Origin: CAZAJS01 sp964485635
Lineage (GTDB): Bacteria; Pseudomonadota; Gammaproteobacteria; Francisellales; Francisellaceae
Direction of reading: 5' to 3'
NCBI GenBank assembly: GCA_964485635.1
Contig: CAZAJS010000054.1
Coordinates: 1 to 8,640 of the forward strand
DNA length: 8,640 bases
The stretch's first letter is position 1; the number at the start of each line of letters is the position of its first letter. Of the stretch, positions 1 to 7,090 are shown one piece after another. The position numbers were made by a program, and so were the translations under genes. The notes below the pieces were generated by a model. It was not told the DNA's origin and did no database searches. It worked only from the letters and a program-made list of their open reading frames with translations.

Positions 1-161
1 AATCAAAAGTGCAATTATTACACATCATTAATGATCATTTTTAGGTCAATTTTTTTGAATATTCATTTAAATCTGTATGAACATTGCTTTTTTAGATAGT
101 GTGATTTTAAGATGAAATCGGTTGTATGCTTGTCTATTATGCTTACCAACTAATTACGTTC
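1..161. other. Non-coding left edge, downstream of recG
   Basis: This stretch lies 3' of recG on the minus strand. I find no credible coding frame: the ATG-initiated frames on either strand are about 13 codons or less, apart from one short frame open to the left edge with no ribosome site. I see no GC-rich hairpin followed by a T-run that would terminate recG leftward. It does hold three AT-rich palindromic stretches, at 24-39 (two overlapping palindromes), 56-65 and 65-72. These may belong to the control region of a gene to the left of the window. Confidence 0.5.
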
Positions 162-2195
162 TTAGGCTTGCTGATAAATAGACCGCCGGCCAATCCAACG
201 CTGGATTAATGCTTGCTGTGTTTGTGCATCTAACTGGTTAGCCATCTCTGGAATCACGCCTAACCAGGCTTCATCTTGTATTAAATCAGCCACTTGAAAA
301 CTGATTTGGCCTGTTTGTGCTTTCCCATATAGATCACCTGGCCCTCTGAGCTTAAGATCCTCTTCAGCTAAAACAAACCCATCTTGTGTTTGACGCATTA
401 ATGCTAGCCGTTTCTTGGACGTTTTGCCTAACGGTGGTTGATATAAAAGTATGCAATAACTGGTTTTTTCTCCGCGTCCAATGCGCCCTCTTAATTGATG
501 TAACTGGGATAACCCATACCGTTCAGCATTGCTTAACACCATAATATTAGCATTAGGCACATCAATCCCCACTTCAATAACCGTTGTCGCAAGTAATAAA
601 TAAATTTTTTGATCACGAAAGTCCGACATCATTGCTTGTTTTTCTTGCCCGGTCATTTGACCATGGACAATCCCAATCAGACTAGGATCAATCCATTGAC
701 ATAAAGCGTCATAACGCTGTGTTACTGACTCAACCGTATCAAAATATTCGGATGGTTCAATAAAGGGGCACACCCAGTAAGCTTGCCCACCACCTTTGAC
801 ATGGTCAGCTAGACGTTGCATCAATGCCATATCATCATGCTGACTGATCACCCGTGTTTTAATAGGTTGTCGTCCTGGAGGTAACTGATCAATACGACAA
901 CTGTCTAAATCACCATACACAGTCATAGCCAAAGTTCGTGGAATCGGAGTAGCTGTCATCACTAACTGATGGGGTAATTGATTTGCGTAACGCCCTTTTT
1001 CTAATAAGGCTAACCGCTGTGCCACACCAAACCGATGCTGCTCATCAATAATCACTAATCCTAATCGGCCATAATGAACGGTTTCTTGAAACGCCGCATG
1101 AGTGGCAATTAAAACCACTGGTTTTTGTTGCTTAATTTGGTCATAAACACCAGATTTTTGTTTGTTGGTTAACTGCTGAGTTAATAAACATACGTCAATA
1201 CCAAAAGGCGCTAACCACTGCTGAAAATTTGAATAATGCTGTCGCGCTAAAATTTCAGTCGGCGCCATTAATGTGGTTTGCCATCCATTCTGGGCAACCT
1301 GTAATGCCGCACATGCAGCAATAATGGTTTTACCTGAGCCAACGTCGCCTTGGACTAAGCGACTCATCGGGGTTGCTCGTTTTAAATCATGCATGATGGC
1401 TTGTTTGACTCGCTGTTGAGCGTCCGTTAAATCAAAAGCCAATGCTGCTAATAATTGACGCTCAGCCTCAATATCAAGCTGACAAGCTAATGCCGTGGCT
1501 TGTGATTTTTGTTCAGCTCGCTGATGTTTCCCGATCAAATGATGGGCTAATAGCTCCTCAATGGCAATTTGTTGTCTCGCCTGTGTGGCATTCGTCAGTG
1601 TTGTCGGACAATGAATCGTTGCTAAGGGGGAGGATTGTATCTGGCCCATATCATATGTTTGGGATAATTTCCGTGGCAATAAACAAGGAAATGAAACTTT
1701 TGACAAAGCTTGTTGGATCAAGCGTTGCAGTTGCTTTGAACTTAATCCTGAAAGTGCCGGATAAATAGGGATTAACTGCTTGGAAACTGGCGTATCGGGC
1801 GAATCAATGACTTGCCATTCTGGGTGAACCAGTGTCCGCATAGCACTAACTTGCCCATAACACCGAATCCAATTAGCCTGTTGTAATTGCCGCAACTGAT
1901 TCGGATACGCTTGAAAAAAATACAATGCGATTTGACCACTTTGATCTTCTAGTAAGCACTGAATTTGTAATTTTTTGCCTTTACGCAAGGGTTTGACTTG
2001 AATCAATTGACCTTGAACTTGCGCCCATTGCCCTGATTGCAATGTGTTAATTGGCACAATCGTACGACGATCATGATAACCTTTTGGCAACCAAAGGACT
2101 AAATCAGTCAGCGTATGAATGCCAGCTTTATTAAGCTTTTTTTCAATTTGTAGGCCAACCCCGGAAAGGTCGCGGATCGCTAATATCTCTGACAT
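162..2195 (-). CDS. recG: ATP-dependent DNA helicase RecG
   Basis: RecG is a cytoplasmic superfamily 2 double-stranded DNA translocase. It remodels stalled replication forks and branch-migrates Holliday junctions and R-loops. At 677 aa the protein matches the usual full length (about 690 aa). The N-terminal wedge/OB-fold region spans roughly residues 1-190. The motor region carries Walker A GDVGSGKT (283-290), the DEQH box (384-387), motif III TATPIPR (414-420) and motif VI QLRGRIGRG (567-575). The C-terminal translocation element with LRGPGDL lies around 606-621. All key helicase residues are present, so the protein should be functional. The ATG at 2195 gives the expected N-terminus, though no strong Shine-Dalgarno sequence precedes it. 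It starts 16 bp after the stop of the AsmA-like gene and is probably cotranscribed with it, possibly by translational coupling. In many bacteria recG neighbours spoT or other genes; an asmA-type partner is less usual. Confidence 0.97.
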   Translation of the reverse strand: MSEILAIRDLSGVGLQIEKKLNKAGIHTLTDLVLWLPKGYHDRRTIVPINTLQSGQWAQVQGQLIQVKPLRKGKKLQIQCLLEDQSGQIALYFFQAYPNQLRQLQQANWIRCYGQVSAMRTLVHPEWQVIDSPDTPVSKQLIPIYPALSGLSSKQLQRLIQQALSKVSFPCLLPRKLSQTYDMGQIQSSPLATIHCPTTLTNATQARQQIAIEELLAHHLIGKHQRAEQKSQATALACQLDIEAERQLLAALAFDLTDAQQRVKQAIMHDLKRATPMSRLVQGDVGSGKTIIAACAALQVAQNGWQTTLMAPTEILARQHYSNFQQWLAPFGIDVCLLTQQLTNKQKSGVYDQIKQQKPVVLIATHAAFQETVHYGRLGLVIIDEQHRFGVAQRLALLEKGRYANQLPHQLVMTATPIPRTLAMTVYGDLDSCRIDQLPPGRQPIKTRVISQHDDMALMQRLADHVKGGGQAYWVCPFIEPSEYFDTVESVTQRYDALCQWIDPSLIGIVHGQMTGQEKQAMMSDFRDQKIYLLLATTVIEVGIDVPNANIMVLSNAERYGLSQLHQLRGRIGRGEKTSYCILLYQPPLGKTSKKRLALMRQTQDGFVLAEEDLKLRGPGDLYGKAQTGQISFQVADLIQDEAWLGVIPEMANQLDAQTQQALIQRWIGRRSIYQQA

Positions 2196-2211
2196 CGGTA
2201 ATGCCGTTGTT

Positions 2212-3501
2212 TTATTGTAACCAAAATTGTTGCAGTTGTTGCTTAATCGTATTACGTAATAGCTTTTCTAAACTCGATTGATCTAAATGAATTGAAACGC
2301 CAGTATCTTGGTCCCATATCAATTGCGATGGAATCGTAATTGATGGGGTTGAATCAATATGCCATTTTAAAGGTGCGATACAATGTGCTGTGGCCAAAAT
2401 ACACCGCCCTTTCCCCGTTAAGGTAAACTCATCAGCTTGCGCATTTATTTGATCAATATCCCATTCTGACTGTGTCAAGTGGCTTTGTATTTGCCATTGA
2501 TTGACATGTGTTGTTTGATCATGATCAATTTTAAGTGCGCCTTGATCATTAATCCATTGAGCGGCTAATTGTTCTGCGGTATCAATAATTTGTTGAAAAT
2601 GATCAACATGCTTAACTTGATTGACTAACTGTTTGATTTGTTCAGCCGAATGATTTAAATCACCTCCTGAAAGCTTTGATTCATCCGCTTTTAAACGCAT
2701 GTTTATAGCCTCTTGATCCGAATGCTGATCAATTTGTAACTGCATTTGCCAATTATTTGCCTGCGCCGTTAGATGGGGGTTGTTCAATAAGTTTTGTATT
2801 GATAGTGTTGGAGTGTGCAGCTTAACATAGCCGGCTAATGGTTTTAATGATCCCATTGCTACTTGCCCTGTCAAGTGCTGCTGATTGATGTTGACTTGCA
2901 TCGTTGGAATTTCTAAAAAACCGCCCTGTGTGGCAATATAATTGACAGATGGTGCCTTGATGATCATTTTCATAGTCTGATCTTGCGTAACGAGCAACTG
3001 ATCTTCGATTTTGACTTGATCAATGGTAAATGTTTTATGTTTCCCCACATGAATATTGCCACTAAATTCAATTGATTGATGATTCAATCGCAAGCGTAAA
3101 GTCGCTTGATAGCCTTTTGCTCCATGGACGACTTTTAAATAGGGAATGGCAATTTGTTTGCCTTGAAAATGGATTTGCCCATTCCAAGCTTGTAATTGAT
3201 GAACGGCTTGGATTTTATGTGTGATTAATGCTAACGGATTTAAAGTAACCGTTGCATGCTCCCATTGTCCCCAAGCGCCAGTAGCAGGCTTGGCTAATTG
3301 CACATCGGCCAGACTAATATCTAATGGCATCCAATCATAATGGATTAATTCCCCAAGATCTAAGCGTATCCCCGTTTGACGTTGAAAATTAGCTTCAATG
3401 GCTTTTTTATAATGCTCTGGATTAAAAAATAACATACCGTAACCGATTAAAAGCAATAATAAAGTGCCTGAAATAGCTAAAATGGTATAAATATATTTCA
3501 C
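2212..3501 (-). CDS. AsmA-family envelope protein (short form)
   Basis: This 429-aa protein has an N-terminal hydrophobic segment at residues about 4-26, a likely inner-membrane anchor. After it comes the AsmA-type signature FNPEHYKKAIEANFQRQTG (26-44), which matches the start of AsmA proteins. The rest is beta-rich periplasmic sequence, with a helical stretch at about 283-318 and the C-terminal part characteristic of AsmA at 340-415. AsmA-like proteins are membrane-anchored, have a bridge-like fold and are implicated in outer-membrane lipid transport and assembly. This one is shorter than E. coli AsmA (about 617 aa), so the family assignment is good but the specific role is open. It starts at GTG (3499-3501) preceded by a strong AGGAGG (minus strand, 4-nt spacing). 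Its stop lies 16 bp before recG, which suggests an asmA-like/recG operon. Asp-Gln dipeptides are frequent. Confidence 0.85.
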   Translation of the reverse strand: MKYIYTILAISGTLLLLLIGYGMLFFNPEHYKKAIEANFQRQTGIRLDLGELIHYDWMPLDISLADVQLAKPATGAWGQWEHATVTLNPLALITHKIQAVHQLQAWNGQIHFQGKQIAIPYLKVVHGAKGYQATLRLRLNHQSIEFSGNIHVGKHKTFTIDQVKIEDQLLVTQDQTMKMIIKAPSVNYIATQGGFLEIPTMQVNINQQHLTGQVAMGSLKPLAGYVKLHTPTLSIQNLLNNPHLTAQANNWQMQLQIDQHSDQEAINMRLKADESKLSGGDLNHSAEQIKQLVNQVKHVDHFQQIIDTAEQLAAQWINDQGALKIDHDQTTHVNQWQIQSHLTQSEWDIDQINAQADEFTLTGKGRCILATAHCIAPLKWHIDSTPSITIPSQLIWDQDTGVSIHLDQSSLEKLLRNTIKQQLQQFWLQ

Positions 3502-3541
3502 GAGCCCTCCTGATTGGCCTTAAATCTGCTATGGTATTTTA

Positions 3542-3570
3542 TTGGTCCTAACAAATGGTCATGATACGAT
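3542..3570 (+). promoter_or_regulatory. Candidate sigma70 promoter for the lptM-like/DUF481 unit
   Basis: TTGGTC (3542-3547) and TACGAT (3565-3570) are separated by exactly 17 bp. The predicted transcription start near 3577 would leave a leader of about 27 nt before the lptM-like ATG. The -10 matches consensus at four of six positions and the -35 only at TTG, so this is a position-supported candidate, not a strong promoter. The flanks ATGGT (3555-3559) and ACCAT (3574-3578) form a short inverted repeat around the -10. Confidence 0.4.
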
Positions 3571-3590
3571 AGCACCATCATTAACAACAA
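3561..3590 (-). promoter_or_regulatory. Candidate divergent promoter for the AsmA-like/recG unit
   Basis: Read on the minus strand, TTGTTG (complement of 3585-3590) and TATCAT (complement of 3561-3566) are 18 bp apart. The implied start near 3554 gives a leader of about 53 nt to the GTG start at 3501. The -10 matches consensus at five of six positions. The -10 overlaps that of the rightward candidate, so the two promoters could exclude each other. This is inferred from pattern only. Confidence 0.35.
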
Positions 3591-3603
3591 TTTGACTTGA
3601 TTC

Positions 3604-3726
3604 ATGCGACCAATCATCATTATTTGTTTTATTACCAGTACTTTTTTGACACTCCCCGGATGTGGCAATCGTGGTGCTTTATTTCTTCCGGATTCGTCAA
3701 ATAATCAAACACAAGCTCAATCATAA
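3604..3726 (+). CDS. lptM: LptM (YifL)-like small lipoprotein
   Basis: This 40-aa ORF encodes a short hydrophobic leader (IIIICFITSTFLTL) ending in the lipobox LPGC, with the acylated cysteine at residue 20. After the cysteine comes GNRGALFLPD, which parallels the conserved C-G-L-K-G-P-L-Y-F-P of LptM. The tail is short and Gln/Asn-rich. LptM is a small outer-membrane lipoprotein that in E. coli binds the LptDE translocon and promotes its oxidative maturation. The present protein is shorter than the E. coli one (67 aa) but keeps the motif at the right place. The start is fixed because an in-frame TGA lies only 3 nt upstream of the ATG; no clear Shine-Dalgarno sequence is visible. Gly at position +2 would allow outer-membrane sorting. 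In many gammaproteobacteria lptM precedes lysA and dapF. Here it sits just ahead of a DUF481 gene (14-23 bp away), so cotranscription is likely. Confidence 0.75.
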   Translation: MRPIIIICFITSTFLTLPGCGNRGALFLPDSSNNQTQAQS

Positions 3727-3749
3727 CATAAAGTGCGGTAGTGATATAT

Positions 3750-4682
3750 ATGGCAAATCAAAAACATTTATTTGGCAATCTGCTGATCGGACTTTATGGA
3801 TTACTCAACGCTTGTGACAGCTTAGCTGAACCAACAAAACAAGAAGTTTGGCAACAACACGCCCAATACCATCAAAAGCTTGCACAATATTTCGAAAAAA
3901 AGGCTCAAGGCCAAACCACAACCCCACCCGAGCAACCTGATACAAGTCAAACAGAACAACTACTTCCTGATGCTATTAAAGAAAATGACAAAACATTTAC
4001 CTTTGAGAAATCACATCAAATTCCTAAACCCTGGGATGGGTCAAAACTCAGTGCTGGTGGCAGTATTAATCAAGGGGATACAAATACAAAATCTATTAAC
4101 TTAGCCAGTGTTATTAAATATCATCCAACAACGCCTTGGACTAATTTATTAGAAGCCAATTATGATTACACGACAGCGGATCAAGCAGACAATTTAAAAA
4201 ACCGCTTACAAGCATTAGCCCGCACAAACTATGATTTTAATGATCACAATGGCGTTTTTGTCACATTAGAATATCTGCGTGATTTAAATGCCAGTAACCG
4301 CTATACCATGACACAAACACTCGGGTACTCGCGTTTGATTTTTGAAACAAAAAAAGCTCATTTAACCGCGCGCATTGGTCCTAGTTTAACACAACGAATT
4401 CGGAATACCCCTGAGCGGACCTTTACCAATGAGTTTGGTACCCAAGCCAGTGCTAATTATGAATGGCAATTATCTTCAAGCATTCTTTTCACACAAAATG
4501 CACAAATCAATGATACGCCTGAGGAAACAAGAACATCAGCCACTTCCAGTGTCGAATTTGATCTGAATGACGATTTAGCGATTGATGCTCAATACATGAT
4601 TGAACATACCAATGATCCTCTTGATGATAAACCGGCAACGAATACGCAAACCACGTTCTCCGTTGTCTATCATTTTGGCTAA
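3750..4682 (+). CDS. DUF481 (YdiY-type) outer-membrane protein
   Basis: From the ATG at 3750 this is a 310-aa exported protein. A hydrophobic leader (about residues 7-22) is followed by a Gln/Pro-rich stretch (about 30-85) that includes a possible helical QEVWQQHAQYHQKLAQYF segment. A DUF481-type domain fills residues about 90-310, with a typical opening (AGGSINQGDTNTKS) and alternating beta-strands rich in Tyr, Asn and Thr. The chain ends ...FSVVYHFG, with an aromatic residue near the C-terminus as in outer-membrane barrels. DUF481 proteins such as YdiY are predicted outer-membrane beta-barrels of unclear function. A GTG at 3741 is an in-frame alternative adding three residues; I prefer ATG, though neither has a strong ribosome site. 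Leader cleavage is ambiguous: SLA/EP would suit signal peptidase I, while LNAC resembles a weak lipobox. It probably shares a transcript with the upstream LptM-like gene. No terminator is evident after it. Confidence 0.82.
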   Translation: MANQKHLFGNLLIGLYGLLNACDSLAEPTKQEVWQQHAQYHQKLAQYFEKKAQGQTTTPPEQPDTSQTEQLLPDAIKENDKTFTFEKSHQIPKPWDGSKLSAGGSINQGDTNTKSINLASVIKYHPTTPWTNLLEANYDYTTADQADNLKNRLQALARTNYDFNDHNGVFVTLEYLRDLNASNRYTMTQTLGYSRLIFETKKAHLTARIGPSLTQRIRNTPERTFTNEFGTQASANYEWQLSSSILFTQNAQINDTPEETRTSATSSVEFDLNDDLAIDAQYMIEHTNDPLDDKPATNTQTTFSVVYHFG

Positions 4683-4739
4683 ACCTACTGCTTTTTGATA
4701 AAAAATTAAACGTTTTCATTCATTTTGATGATTATGTGG

Positions 4740-4768
4740 TTGACTTTCATACACCCATGGGATAAATT
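4740..4768 (+). promoter_or_regulatory. Candidate sigma70 promoter for the chitinase
   Basis: TTGACT (4740-4745) matches the -35 consensus at five of six positions. It lies 17 bp from TAAATT (4763-4768), which matches the -10 at four of six. Transcription would start near 4775, giving a leader of about 42 nt. Its placement directly upstream of the chitinase start, together with the ideal spacer, makes it the best promoter candidate in the window. Confidence 0.5.
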
Positions 4769-4778
4769 AGCGCTAGTT
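4765..4778. promoter_or_regulatory. Imperfect palindrome over the chitinase -10/start region, possible operator
   Basis: The sequence AATTAGCGCTAGTT is a 14-bp inverted repeat with one mismatched pair (positions 4767 and 4776) around the perfect core TAGCGCTA (4768-4775). It begins inside the candidate -10 and reaches the expected transcription start, where a repressor would block initiation. No regulator is encoded in the window, so operator function is inferred from position and symmetry. Confidence 0.3.
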
Positions 4779-4816
4779 CATTACAGTTCAACAACCAAAA
4801 AGGATCGACCAACACA

Positions 4817-7027
4817 ATGAAATTGAAAAAAACCATGATGATGTTAAGTTCTGTTATGTTTGCAGGCACCGCTTTTGCTCAGGCAACAGACCAACAAGCG
4901 CAAACGACAAATAACCAACAATACGGATCAGTAGAACCGAATGGGACTTGGGTTGGTGGTTTTTACCCAGACTGGTCTTATTGGCGTGGTGGCAGTGGTG
5001 TTGCAAAGTTAAACATGGTTCAAGGCGAACAACCAAACTTTATCACCTATGCATTTTTAAGTATTAAAAATTCACAAGATACAGCGAATCAACAATCATA
5101 CGGTGGTGTAACGTATGGTAGAGCGGGGATCCCTTATCTAGATAACGGAACCGTGTATAATTTGGATGATAAAGCTGAACCTCGTGTTAATAAAGAGATT
5201 CGCGATTATTTGACTAACTATGCCAGCGAGCATAATATTCCATTGCTCGCATCAATTGGTGGCTGGAGCTTTGCCTCACAATTTGAACAAATGTTTTTAG
5301 ATGCTAAAGCAGCTAGTCGATCTGGCGAAATTCAAGCGTCTAATCCTATTGTTCAACGATTTATCCGAACAACATTAAGCTATATCAGACAAAATAACCT
5401 CGATGGTGTTAATATTGACTGGGAATACCCTGGTTATTTACGTGGTGAATTCTTAGGTGAAAAACGCGCCCAAGAAGAAGGTCACTTTTTCAAGTTATTG
5501 ATTGATCAACTTGAGGCAAAATTTGGGGACAAATATATTCTATCCGTTGCTGTTTGGGCCAATAAAGACACAGATAAATTATCATCAAATGGATCAATCG
5601 ACTGGGGGCATATTGCCGAACAAGTCAACTGGATTGATTTGATGGCGTTTGATGTTCATGGTGAATTTGATGCGTCCGACGAAGATGGGGTCGCTGCCTC
5701 AATGTCACCGATTGACTATCTGAAAAAATCATTGGACTTTTATATCAAAGACCAAGGTGTGCCGAGTAATAAAATTTTATTGGGCATTCCAGCCTATGCT
5801 CGCGAAATGTTGATTAATGAAAAGCCAACGCAAGCGAATAACTACGGTGATCAGGCATCCTTACGTTATAGTAATGTGGATGACGTATTTGATGCTTTCA
5901 AAGACCGCTATTATGATAACCCAGGCAATTACGCCTACGCTTACAATGCCAATCCAGACGCATTTAACCCAGCCGGTGGCATGGTTGACTTCACGGGTGT
6001 TTACAGCTACACATGTTTCCTTGAGCAAGTCTCAGGCGGCAAAGTGTCTAACAATTGCCCAATGGGTGGAACCAATCTAGATAAGCGTGGTAATGCTGGA
6101 ACACCTCTGCCAAGCAACTTACAACTAACCCATTTAGACCATGATGGCGATATGCAAGGTTGGATGTATAGTCAACAAAAAGATGTTCAACAACTTTTTG
6201 CTGGATCACCGGATGCCTACTACGATGCCTACCCTGTCTTTAGCTTTGACACACCAACGACGGTTGAAAGCAAAATTAAAGAGCTTGTCAAAAAATATGA
6301 TTTAGGGGGTGTCTGGTTCTGGACTTTCACACAAGATGCTTTGACAAAATCATCGCAAAATGCAAAATATTCACTATTCCATGCAGCTTACCAAGCGCTA
6401 CATGACGGATCAGCACTGCATTGGCCAGGTCAAAACTCAGTTCAAATTGACCAACGCAAGGCTTCTGAAGTAAAAGGCCATTTCGATAATAACGCTTATT
6501 TATCAGCCAACCAAAATGATAGCGTGACGTACAAATGTCAGCTAAGTGATACGTCTGCTGCGACTTGTAATATTTCCGGTGATCACTTTACGGTAAGCAA
6601 CTTGAACCAAACGTCTGACCAAGATGCAAAAGTTCAAATTCAAGCGACGAATGGTGATGATACGATCAGTTCAAACCAAGTGGCCTTATTTGGTGCTAAG
6701 CCTGAAGCATGGGATCAAAATACAACCTATCAAGAAGGCCAACTTGTCAGCTATAAGGGCCATGTCTATTATTGCACGGTCAATAACAAAGGATTAAAAC
6801 CATCAGACCATGGTGAATGGCTACAAGCCAACATTGAGCAAATTGCTCCATGGCAAGCATCGACTGATTATCATAAAGGCGATGTTGCTTATAAAACTCA
6901 TGATGGTGAGAAAACTTATTATATTGCCCTATTTGATCAATCAAATAATGACCCTGAAGGGGGTGCAATTGGTCGCTTAGCTTGGTCAAAAGTCCAATTT
7001 TCTGACTTAACAACATTTGAGAAATAA
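4817..7027 (+). CDS. Secreted family 18 chitinase with two C-terminal chitin-binding modules
   Basis: This 736-aa enzyme is predicted to hydrolyse beta-1,4 bonds in chitin outside the cell. A signal peptide with cleavage at AFA/QA (after about residue 21) marks Sec export. The GH18 barrel spans about 44-530. It contains the beta-1 strand GFYPDWSYW (48-56), SIGGWS (146-151), the catalytic signature DGVNIDWEYP (196-205) with acid/base Glu203, LMAFD (275-279), GIPAYAR (323-329) and the -1 site Trp502 in GVWFWTF. The stretch 330-470 fits a chitinase insertion domain. A beta-sandwich-like linker (about 540-625, with Cys574 and Cys584) leads to two CBM5/12-like modules (about 630-670 and 677-726), each with spaced Trp/Tyr residues. 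The middle Asp of DxxDxDxE is Asn199, and Phe278 replaces the usual Tyr. The ATG follows AAAAAGGA with a rather long 12-nt spacing. The gene 64 bp downstream encodes a chitin-binding lipoprotein, probably cotranscribed. Confidence 0.96.
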   Translation: MKLKKTMMMLSSVMFAGTAFAQATDQQAQTTNNQQYGSVEPNGTWVGGFYPDWSYWRGGSGVAKLNMVQGEQPNFITYAFLSIKNSQDTANQQSYGGVTYGRAGIPYLDNGTVYNLDDKAEPRVNKEIRDYLTNYASEHNIPLLASIGGWSFASQFEQMFLDAKAASRSGEIQASNPIVQRFIRTTLSYIRQNNLDGVNIDWEYPGYLRGEFLGEKRAQEEGHFFKLLIDQLEAKFGDKYILSVAVWANKDTDKLSSNGSIDWGHIAEQVNWIDLMAFDVHGEFDASDEDGVAASMSPIDYLKKSLDFYIKDQGVPSNKILLGIPAYAREMLINEKPTQANNYGDQASLRYSNVDDVFDAFKDRYYDNPGNYAYAYNANPDAFNPAGGMVDFTGVYSYTCFLEQVSGGKVSNNCPMGGTNLDKRGNAGTPLPSNLQLTHLDHDGDMQGWMYSQQKDVQQLFAGSPDAYYDAYPVFSFDTPTTVESKIKELVKKYDLGGVWFWTFTQDALTKSSQNAKYSLFHAAYQALHDGSALHWPGQNSVQIDQRKASEVKGHFDNNAYLSANQNDSVTYKCQLSDTSAATCNISGDHFTVSNLNQTSDQDAKVQIQATNGDDTISSNQVALFGAKPEAWDQNTTYQEGQLVSYKGHVYYCTVNNKGLKPSDHGEWLQANIEQIAPWQASTDYHKGDVAYKTHDGEKTYYIALFDQSNNDPEGGAIGRLAWSKVQFSDLTTFEK

Positions 7028-7090
7028 TGTTGAGGCGTCTTTAAATTTAAAATAATCAATGTCAAAACTTAAAAAATAATAGGTGAATCC

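Noticed and set aside
2..25. Minus-strand ATG frame open to the left edge (MCNNCTFD)
   Set aside because: Only eight codons are visible, with no Shine-Dalgarno sequence or recognisable leader.
1442..1768. 108-codon plus-strand frame inside recG
   Set aside because: It lies antisense to the conserved, full-length recG, has no ribosome site and resembles no known protein.
2280..3360. High density of GATC sites (about 15 by eye, roughly three times chance) in the AsmA-like gene, suggesting a Dam-rich region
   Set aside because: Most are GATCAA on the coding strand, encoding the frequent Asp-Gln dipeptides, so protein composition explains them.
4733..4755. Possible CRP-type site near the chitinase -35 (TGTGG ... 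TCATACA)
   Set aside because: The half-sites do not have the TGTGA-N6-TCACA spacing, and the second half matches poorly.
7028..7090. Separate promoter for the lipoprotein gene (TTGAGG ... AATAAT)
   Set aside because: The spacer is only 15 bp and the region is simple AT-rich sequence. No terminator separates it from the chitinase, so cotranscription is simpler.
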